In this document: positions 6,628 through 11,059 of the stretch, in pieces | Layout of the letters: every line of letters starts with the position of its first letter | Position numbering within the stretch: the first letter of the stretch is position 1 | DNA from: Candidatus Elarobacter sp. | Lineage (GTDB): Bacteria; Vulcanimicrobiota; Vulcanimicrobiia; Vulcanimicrobiales; Vulcanimicrobiaceae | Reading direction: 5' to 3' | NCBI GenBank assembly: GCA_030150085.1 | Contig: JASLGJ010000036.1 | Coordinates: forward strand, 1 to 11,059 | DNA length: 11,059 bases | Notes under the pieces: model-generated | What the model was told of the DNA's origin: nothing | The model's input: the letters and a program-made list of their open reading frames with translations, nothing else | Database searches by the model: none | Made by a program: the position numbers and the translations under genes

Positions 6628-7455
6628 CTATTTCTCCTGGAGGAAGTTCTTGAGCTTCTCGAGCGCCTTCTGCTGCAGGCGCGAGACGTGCATCTGCGAG
6701 ACGTTGAGGCGCTTGGCGATCTCGGTCTGCGAGACGCTCTCGTAGAAGCGCAGGTAGAGGATCACCCGCTCCCGGCCGGTGAGGACCTGGAAGGCCCGCT
6801 CCAGGTTGGCCCGGTCCTCGAGCAGCTCCAGGCCGGCGTCGTTCTGGCCCACGTAGTCGGCCAGGGTCTGCGACTTCTTGTCGCCCTCGCCGTTGAGCTC
6901 GGTGTCGAGCGAGAGCAGGTTGTAGGCTTGGCCCAGCTCCTGCGCTTCGAGGATGTCTTCCTCGGACGCGCCCAGGTGCGAGGCCAGCTCGGCGACGGTG
7001 GGCGAGTGGCCGAGCTTGACGGTCAGCTTCTCGATCGCCCGGTTGACGCTGAGGTTGAGTTCCTGCAGCCGGCGCGGGACCTTGACGGCCCAGCCCTTGT
7101 CGCGGAAATAGCGCTTGATCTCGCCGACGATGGTCGGGGTGGCGTACGTGGTGAACTCGACGCCGCGCTCCAGGTCGAAGCGGTCGATCGCTTTGAGCAG
7201 ACCGACGGTGCCGACTTGGATCAGGTCGTCGAGGGCTTCGCCGCGGTTGGCGAACTTGACGGCGAGGTAGCGCACCAGGTTGAGGTGGGCGACGACCAGC
7301 TCGTTGCGCAAGCGATCGAACTCGCTGACGCCCGAGTGGTCGGGACCGCTGTCGAGCGCGCGATCGGCGCGCAGCTCGGCGAACCGCGCGAACGCTTGCC
7401 GCGCGCGATTGCGGTCCCAACGTTCCTCGTCGACGTGGGGGACCGAGGAGCTCAT
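6628..7455 (-). CDS. sigB: RNA polymerase sigma factor, SigB/SigF/SigG group
   Basis: This 275-residue sigma-70 family protein has the layout of the SigB/SigF group. Region 2 spans about 49-119 and includes the core-binding and -10 recognition segments DDLIQVGTVGLLKAIDRFD (76-94) and FTTYATPTIVGEIKRYFRDK (101-120). Region 3 follows VPRRLQELNL. Region 4 has the -35 recognition helix-turn-helix SQTEIAKRLNVSQMHVSRLQ (242-261). There is no region 1.1, so it is not a housekeeping sigma. It would direct RNA polymerase to stress or developmental promoters once freed from its anti-sigma factor, which is encoded immediately upstream with a 3-base gap. A GGGGTAG ribosome binding site overlaps the end of that gene. 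Whether the role is general stress (SigB) or another SigF-type response cannot be decided from sequence alone. Confidence 0.93.
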   Translation of the reverse strand: MSSSVPHVDEERWDRNRARQAFARFAELRADRALDSGPDHSGVSEFDRLRNELVVAHLNLVRYLAVKFANRGEALDDLIQVGTVGLLKAIDRFDLERGVEFTTYATPTIVGEIKRYFRDKGWAVKVPRRLQELNLSVNRAIEKLTVKLGHSPTVAELASHLGASEEDILEAQELGQAYNLLSLDTELNGEGDKKSQTLADYVGQNDAGLELLEDRANLERAFQVLTGRERVILYLRFYESVSQTEIAKRLNVSQMHVSRLQQKALEKLKNFLQEK

Positions 7456-7458
7456 TGG

Positions 7459-7899
7459 CTACCCCGTGACGCGTTTCGTCATGACGAGCTCCGTGCCGCG
7501 GCGCGGGTCGCTCGAATAGTCGACGCTGTCCATGAGTGCGCGAATGAGGAACACGCCCAGTTCTTCGGTGCGCCCGTCGTCGACACCGCCCGCCTTGACC
7601 GGCTCGAGGTGCAGGCCCGGGGAGTGGTCCCGGACGGTCACCCGCAGCTCGTCCTCGAGCGCGTCGCAGACGATCTCGATCACCCCGGCGTCGACGCCGC
7701 CGGCGCTCTGGATCGAGTTGGTGCAGGCCTCGGCGATGGCTAGCTTGATGTCCTCGATCTCGTCGACCGAGAAGCGCAGCCGGCTGGCCACGGCCGCGAC
7801 GGCCAGGCGCGCGACCGCGACCCATTCCGCCCGGCCGGGAATCTTCAGCTCGACCGTACCGTGGGAGGACACCTCGAGGGGTTTGGTCGCCGGGTTCAC
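7459..7899 (-). CDS. rsbW: RsbW-like anti-sigma factor / serine protein kinase
   Basis: The 146-residue protein has a GHKL-type ATPase fold. The N box DIKLAIAEACTNSIQ (50-64) has E57 and N61. A G1-like box is at VRDHSPG (89-95) and a G2-like box at ELGVFLIRALMDSVDY (113-128), followed by GTELVMTK. Known RsbW/SpoIIAB proteins bind and silence their sigma factor, and phosphorylate the STAS antagonist on a serine to inactivate it. The gene lies between the antagonist and sigma genes, the standard partner-switch order. The start is GTG at 7897-7899, overlapping the antagonist's TGA (GTGA). It is backed by GAAGG eight bases upstream, so translation is probably coupled. The G1 box is a weaker match than in the B. 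subtilis protein (HSPG in place of EGxG), which is worth noting but occurs in divergent members. Confidence 0.92.
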   Translation of the reverse strand: MNPATKPLEVSSHGTVELKIPGRAEWVAVARLAVAAVASRLRFSVDEIEDIKLAIAEACTNSIQSAGGVDAGVIEIVCDALEDELRVTVRDHSPGLHLEPVKAGGVDDGRTEELGVFLIRALMDSVDYSSDPRRGTELVMTKRVTG

Positions 7900-8240
7900 A
7901 CCAGCGCCTTCATCGCGCTCTGCTCGTCGTCGAAGATCCCGAAGATCTTGACCAGGCCCGTGATGTCGAAGATCTTCTTGATCTGCGGGTTCGTGCAGAC
8001 CAGGTTGACCGAGCCGCCGTGCTCGCGCACGCGCTTGAGGCCGCCGATCAGGACGCCCAAGCCGGTCGAGTCGATGTAGCGAACCTTCTCGAGGTTGATG
8101 ACCAGGTTGTAGTGCTCCTGATCGATCAGCTCGGTGATCGCATCCTTGACCTTCGGTGAGGTATAGACGTCGATCTCACCCGTCAGGTCGACGACGTACG
8201 CGTCGCCCTCGGACTCGCGGACGTTGACTTTGATATCCAC
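7896..8240 (-). CDS. rsbV: RsbV-like anti-sigma factor antagonist (STAS domain)
   Basis: The 114-residue protein is a single STAS domain. LTGEIDVYTSPKVKDAI (19-35) and YIDSTGLGVLIGGLKRV (55-71) are the two conserved segments. S58 in the DSTGLG motif is the expected phosphorylation site of the partner kinase. In the known system the unphosphorylated form binds the anti-sigma factor and releases the sigma factor; a PP2C phosphatase reactivates it, and none is encoded in this window. The start is GTG at 8238-8240, with a strong AGGAG at 8246-8250 five bases upstream. That site overlaps the stop codon of the preceding YtxH-like gene. The strong site may raise antagonist output relative to its coupled neighbours. 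Confidence 0.95.
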   Translation of the reverse strand: MDIKVNVRESEGDAYVVDLTGEIDVYTSPKVKDAITELIDQEHYNLVINLEKVRYIDSTGLGVLIGGLKRVREHGGSVNLVCTNPQIKKIFDITGLVKIFGIFDDEQSAMKALV

Positions 8241-8248
8241 CGTATCTC

Positions 8249-8554
8249 CTAGCTTTCGTTCTCGAGGGTACTGCGCTGCCGGTCCGCGGCGTCCTTGCCT
8301 TCGGCGATGGCGCCGTCGATGCGCGCCCGGGCTTCGTCGACGATCTTGCGGCCGCGGGCCAACAGATCGCCGGCGTCTTCGGCGCTGTCGCGGGCGCGCT
8401 CGCCCGCTTCACGCGCCTTGGCATAGAGAAGATCCCGCGTGTCCTCGCCCGACTGCGGGGCCAGGATCATCGCGAGCGCGGCTCCGGCGAGGGCGCCGAT
8501 CGCGAGCCCGGTCACGAAACCGGGCACGCCGCCCCCGCTGCGTTCGTCAGCCAC
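8249..8554 (-). CDS. YtxH-like small membrane-anchored protein
   Basis: The 101-residue protein has one predicted transmembrane helix (about 12-32, GFVTGLAIGALAGAALAMIL) followed at once by LAPQSGEDTRDLL, the segment characteristic of YtxH-domain proteins (LAPxSGxxTR). The rest is a long charged, alanine-rich amphipathic helix. YtxH proteins are stress- or envelope-associated with no settled biochemical role; B. subtilis ytxH belongs to a SigB-controlled operon. The start is GTG at 8552-8554. It overlaps the upstream DUF948 gene by 8 bases, so the two are probably translated together, which matches their usual pairing. Confidence 0.85.
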   Translation of the reverse strand: MADERSGGGVPGFVTGLAIGALAGAALAMILAPQSGEDTRDLLYAKAREAGERARDSAEDAGDLLARGRKIVDEARARIDGAIAEGKDAADRQRSTLENES

Positions 8555-8978
8555 CGGCGATCTCGCCTTCGGGGGCCGAGCCGCGCCGGCCGGTGATCAG
8601 CCTGCGCAGGCCGGCGGTGATGCCGGCCAGCGTCGCGCCGAGGTTCACCAGCGCCGGAGTGACCGCGTCGGTGGCCAGCTTGGACGTCCGGCCGACCCCG
8701 CCCGCGACGCCTTCCAGCGTGCCGACGACCGCACCGAGCCGGGCCACCGTGGCGTCGGCGGTGTCGGCGATGCCGCCGACGTGGCCGAGCGTCTCGACCA
8801 CGGGGGCCGAGACCGCGGCGATCTGGCGGTCGACCTCGTCGAGCGTGCCGTTCAGCCGGGCGAACAGCTTGGCCAGGCTGGAGCAGACGACGAACACGCC
8901 CGCGCCGATCAGCAGCACGCCGAGACCGACGCCGATGTCCAAAACGATCGCCCAGTCGAAACCCGAACCCGAAGTCAA
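8547..8978 (-). CDS. DUF948 (YtxG-like) membrane-anchored protein
   Basis: The 143-residue protein has an N-terminal transmembrane helix (about 10-35) and then a heptad-like helical region with repeated small residues and few aromatics (about 45-125). That is the layout of DUF948 proteins, whose soluble part resembles coiled-coil or methyl-accepting-like helices. It heads the operon DUF948-YtxH-RsbV-RsbW-sigma. The start is taken as TTG at 8976-8978 because GGAGGA lies seven bases upstream (8986-8991) and the resulting protein places the membrane helix right after a short polar leader. No better ATG or GTG was seen before the helix. The tail (GRRGSAPEGE) is polar. It is likely co-expressed with, and possibly a target of, the sigma factor downstream. 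Confidence 0.8.
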   Translation of the reverse strand: MTSGSGFDWAIVLDIGVGLGVLLIGAGVFVVCSSLAKLFARLNGTLDEVDRQIAAVSAPVVETLGHVGGIADTADATVARLGAVVGTLEGVAGGVGRTSKLATDAVTPALVNLGATLAGITAGLRRLITGRRGSAPEGEIAGG

Positions 8979-8985
8979 AAACCGA

Positions 8986-8991
8986 TCCTCC
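8986..8991 (-). promoter_or_regulatory. Shine-Dalgarno site supporting a TTG start
   Basis: GGAGGA on the minus strand is seven bases from the TTG at 8976-8978. It is the strongest ribosome binding site in this stretch and fixes the start of the first gene of the stress operon. Confidence 0.7.
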
Positions 8992-9019
8992 GCGCGCTCG
9001 CTAGAGCCACGGTCGGCGC

Positions 9020-9045
9020 TTTCCCAGATAACCGCTTCACGTAAC
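9020..9045 (-). promoter_or_regulatory. Weak SigB/SigF-type promoter candidate before the stress operon
   Basis: On the minus strand GTTACG (9045-9040), a 14-base spacer, and GGGAAA (9025-9020) partly match the SigB/SigF consensus (GTTT, about 12-17 bases, GGGTAT). The elements lie 42 bases before the TTG of the DUF948 gene, and the -35 abuts the stop of the desulfurase gene. No convincing housekeeping promoter was found in this 58-base gap. In GC-rich DNA such a match can be chance. Confidence 0.25.
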
Positions 9046-10188
9046 GGGCACGGGTGTCCGAACGCTTGCCAGCAAATCCGGCAAGCAGCGGGCGACGCGC
9101 TCGATCTGGGCCGCGCTCGTCGTGCGGCCGAGCGAGAAGCGCAGCACCCCCAGCCGGTGGCGCGGGCTCAGGCCCAGCGCGGCGGCGACGTGGCTGGGCT
9201 CCAGCGAGCCGGCCGCGCAGGCGCTCCCGGCCGAGGCCGCGATGCCTTCCAGGTCGAGCCGCATCAGGAGCGCGTCGGAGGGCGCGTCGGCGAAAGCGAC
9301 CGACAAGGTGCCGGGCAGGCGCGGCGCGCCGGCCGCGTTCACCACCACGTCCGGGATGCCGGCCGCGATCGCCGCCTGCAGCCGGTCGCGCAAGGCTCCG
9401 ATCCGGGCCGCCTTCTCGGGCCGCTCGGCCTCGGCCAGGGCCAGCGCGCGGGCGAAGCCGGCGATCCCGGCCAGGTTCTCGGTGCCGGCCCGCAGGCCGT
9501 GCTCGTGCCCGCCCCCGACGATCAGCGGCTCCAGCGGCGTGCCGCGCCGCACGTACAGGACGCCGGTCCCCTTGGGGCCCTCGAACTTGTGGCTGGAGAG
9601 GGAGAGCAGGTCGACCCCCAGCGCCGCCACGTCGAGCGGGAGCCAGCCCGGCGCCTGGACCGCGTCGGTGTGGAACAGCACCCCGCGCGCGCGGGCCAGC
9701 GCGGCGAGCCGCGCCACCGGCTGGATCACCCCGATCTCGTTGTTGGCCAGGATGATGCTGGCCAGGGTGGTGTCCGGCCGCAGGGCGGCCGCGAACGCCT
9801 CGGGGTCGACCAGGCCGCGCGCGTCGACGGGGAGCCGGGTCACGCTCCAGCCCTCGCGCTCGAGCACCTCGACGGCGTGCAGGACGGCGTGGTGCTCGAT
9901 CGCGCTGGTGACCACGTGCCGGCCGCGGTCCGCGCGCGCCCGGGCAGCGCCGACCACGGCCATCACGTCGGCCTCGGAGCCGCTCCCGGTGAAGACGATC
10001 TCGCGCGGCCCCGCGCCCAGGATGCCCGCCACGGTCGCCCGCGCCTCGTCGAGCGCGGCCCGCGCGGCGCGCCCCTCGGCGTGCAGCGAGCTGGCGTTGT
10101 AGCCCCCGCGCAGCAGCGGCAGCATCGCCTCGACGACCTCGGGACGAACGGTCGTCGTGGCGGCGTGGTCGAGATAGATCCGGTCCAT
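9037..10188 (-). CDS. Cysteine desulfurase (NifS/IscS class)
   Basis: The 383-residue PLP enzyme would take sulfur from L-cysteine as an enzyme-bound persulfide, giving alanine, for iron-sulfur clusters or tRNA thiolation. It starts with the hallmark IYLDHAATT (4-12). H100 of IEHHAVL stacks on PLP, D175 (HTDAVQ) contacts the pyridine nitrogen, and K201 (SSHKFEGPKGTG) forms the Schiff base. GGGHEHGLRAGTENLAG follows at 225-241, and the sulfur-carrying cysteine is C324 in SAGSACAAGS. The ATG at 10186-10188 is preferred because family members begin right there. A TTG at 10261-10263 would add 25 residues of non-conserved sequence. No iscU, sufB or thiI/mnmA gene is adjacent, so the sulfur acceptor cannot be inferred. 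A 78-base gap separates it from the PIN toxin gene upstream. Confidence 0.93.
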   Translation of the reverse strand: MDRIYLDHAATTTVRPEVVEAMLPLLRGGYNASSLHAEGRAARAALDEARATVAGILGAGPREIVFTGSGSEADVMAVVGAARARADRGRHVVTSAIEHHAVLHAVEVLEREGWSVTRLPVDARGLVDPEAFAAALRPDTTLASIILANNEIGVIQPVARLAALARARGVLFHTDAVQAPGWLPLDVAALGVDLLSLSSHKFEGPKGTGVLYVRRGTPLEPLIVGGGHEHGLRAGTENLAGIAGFARALALAEAERPEKAARIGALRDRLQAAIAAGIPDVVVNAAGAPRLPGTLSVAFADAPSDALLMRLDLEGIAASAGSACAAGSLEPSHVAAALGLSPRHRLGVLRFSLGRTTSAAQIERVARCLPDLLASVRTPVPVT

Positions 10189-10266
10189 CGTCTCGTACGA
10201 CTCCGGCACGGGCGGAAGGTTGCGCCGCGGCAGGGGAGCCAGCCGACCGCGATACGGCAGCAAGTT

Positions 10267-10767
10267 CTAGCGGTCAGCCGCCAGCACGAGCGCACTGAAG
10301 CCGCGGCCGCTATCGATCTGGGCCACGAAAGCGGTGAGGCTGACGACGCGAATCGGCCGGCTGCGAATTCCGAGCCCGACTTTGCCGATGCTGTACACTG
10401 CACGCGGAGCGAACAAATCACTGTCGCGTGTGACGATGCAATCGGCGTCCGCGTTCATCGCAGTCTCGACGATCTTGTCATCTTTGGGATCTCGCACGCC
10501 CATCGGCACGTTGAAGATTTCCACGAACGTCGACGCCGCGGAAAAAAGCGATACCGTATCGAGCGCCTGCTCGTCGCTCAGACCGAGCTGCGGACGAGAC
10601 AACACGTCGTGGAGCTCTCGAACCAGCGGATACGATGTAACGCTCGCGAAGCGTCGCTTAGCGAGCAGTGCAATCTGGAACACGAAACGGGCTTCGTTCC
10701 AGTACTCGTCCTTCATCGCCAAAGCGGCGGAGATGATGACGTTCGTGTCGATGACCGCCTTGAGCAC
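10267..10767 (-). CDS. PIN-domain toxin (probable ribonuclease) of a type II toxin-antitoxin pair
   Basis: The 166-residue protein opens with VIDTNVIISA. Its acidic residues fit the PIN active site: D7, E51 in YPLVRELHDVL, D96/D97 in RDPKDDKIVETA, and D115 in IVTRDSDLF. PIN toxins of this group (COG1569-like) cleave RNA using these carboxylates and Mg2+ or Mn2+, and are held inactive by their antitoxin. The start is GTG at 10765-10767, preceded by a GGGGG stretch and 23 bases after the antitoxin stop. Codon usage is visibly less GC-biased than in flanking genes, which suggests later acquisition. The tail beyond the domain (about 145-166) has no recognised motif. The RNA target is unknown. Confidence 0.88.
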   Translation of the reverse strand: MLKAVIDTNVIISAALAMKDEYWNEARFVFQIALLAKRRFASVTSYPLVRELHDVLSRPQLGLSDEQALDTVSLFSAASTFVEIFNVPMGVRDPKDDKIVETAMNADADCIVTRDSDLFAPRAVYSIGKVGLGIRSRPIRVVSLTAFVAQIDSGRGFSALVLAADR

Positions 10768-10790
10768 ACTGCCCCCGCGATCGACGACGC

Positions 10791-11059
10791 TCAGCCCTCG
10801 AAACGCCTGCCGTTGACTTCCGAGATCAGCCGTTCGTTCTCTTCGGGCGTGCGTTTGGGGCCTTTTCCGGCGTATTTTTCGAGATACGCTCGGAGGTCAG
10901 CGCGCAACGCGGCGCGGTCGGGTTGACCGTTCATCCGCTCGCGGATGACGCGGTCGATCCCCTCGCGCACGAGGTCGGAGACGGAGACCTGCTCGGTCGT
11001 CGCGACATGCTTGAGCGCTTCGAGACGCTCGTCGTCGACGTAGAAATTGGTTCGCTTCA
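10791..11059 (-). CDS. Ribbon-helix-helix antitoxin (start codon cut by window edge)
   Basis: The frame ends at TGA (10791-10793) and begins with KRTNFYVDDERLEALKHVA. The last two bases of the window read TG on the minus strand, so the initiating NTG lies across the edge and the full protein would be 89 residues. The N-terminal ~42 residues match the CopG/Arc-type pattern: a beta strand (RTNFYV), then two helices around SVSDLVREGIDRVIRERM. Such proteins bind operator DNA as dimers, usually repressing their own operon. The charged C-terminal half (about 43-89, YLEKYAGKGPKRTPEENERL) would be the toxin-neutralising tail. It lies 23 bases upstream of the PIN toxin, in the usual antitoxin-first order. 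The promoter and any operator are outside the window. Confidence 0.85.
   Translation of the reverse strand, partial: KRTNFYVDDERLEALKHVATTEQVSVSDLVREGIDRVIRERMNGQPDRAALRADLRAYLEKYAGKGPKRTPEENERLISEVNGRRFEG

Noticed and set aside
9064..9086. 7-bp inverted repeat (gcttgcc / ggcaagc) near the 3' end of the desulfurase
   Set aside because: It lies inside coding sequence, has no T-run and is followed by about 25 more bases of gene. It is likely chance in GC-rich DNA.
10189..10263. 25-residue N-terminal extension of the cysteine desulfurase from a TTG
   Set aside because: The extension is non-conserved Arg/Pro-rich sequence, and family members start just before the LDHAATT motif, where an ATG is present.
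8224..10926. 900-codon plus-strand open frame across the stress operon and desulfurase
   Set aside because: It is antisense to at least four well-supported genes and has Arg/Ala/Gly-rich composition without any domain.

Overview
The window is GC-rich and densely coding, and almost every gene after the first ~700 bases lies on the minus strand. It looks like ordinary chromosomal DNA from a high-GC bacterium that has both an ImuB-type mutagenesis polymerase and an RsbV-RsbW-SigB partner-switching module. That combination, plus several secreted proteins of unknown family, would fit deep terrestrial lineages such as Eremiobacterota/Vulcanimicrobiota (WPS-2) or a relative. This placement is an inference; no rRNA or lineage marker was identified by alignment.

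Layout. 1-696 (+) is the C-terminal part of an ImuB-like Y-family polymerase. It converges on a minus-strand AMP-forming acyl-CoA synthetase (718-2376) that carries a 5 x 15 bp in-frame tandem repeat. Upstream of that is a translationally coupled pair: alanyl-tRNA synthetase (3211-5838) and a secreted protein of unknown function (2450-3214), whose GTG start overlaps the alaS stop. A second, unrelated secreted unknown lies at 5916-6557.

6628-8978 is the most informative block: five tightly packed minus-strand genes in the order DUF948 (YtxG-like), YtxH-like, RsbV-like anti-anti-sigma, RsbW-like anti-sigma kinase and SigB/SigF-type sigma factor. Junctions are overlaps or gaps of a few bases. 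In Bacillus subtilis ytxG-ytxH is a separate, SigB-dependent operon. Here the presumed target genes head the operon of their own regulator. A weak SigB-like promoter can be placed just upstream, which would allow autoregulation.

9037-10188 is a NifS/IscS-class cysteine desulfurase. 10267 to the window end is a type II toxin-antitoxin pair: a PIN-domain toxin preceded by a ribbon-helix-helix antitoxin whose start codon is cut by the window edge. The PIN gene has a visibly lower-GC, more mixed codon usage than its neighbours.

No tRNA, rRNA, CRISPR array, insertion sequence, prophage gene or replication origin was seen. No non-coding gap exceeds 80 bases. I do not see a wholly novel system. The merged stress operon, the repeat-bearing synthetase and the alaS-coupled secreted unknown are the items most worth following.
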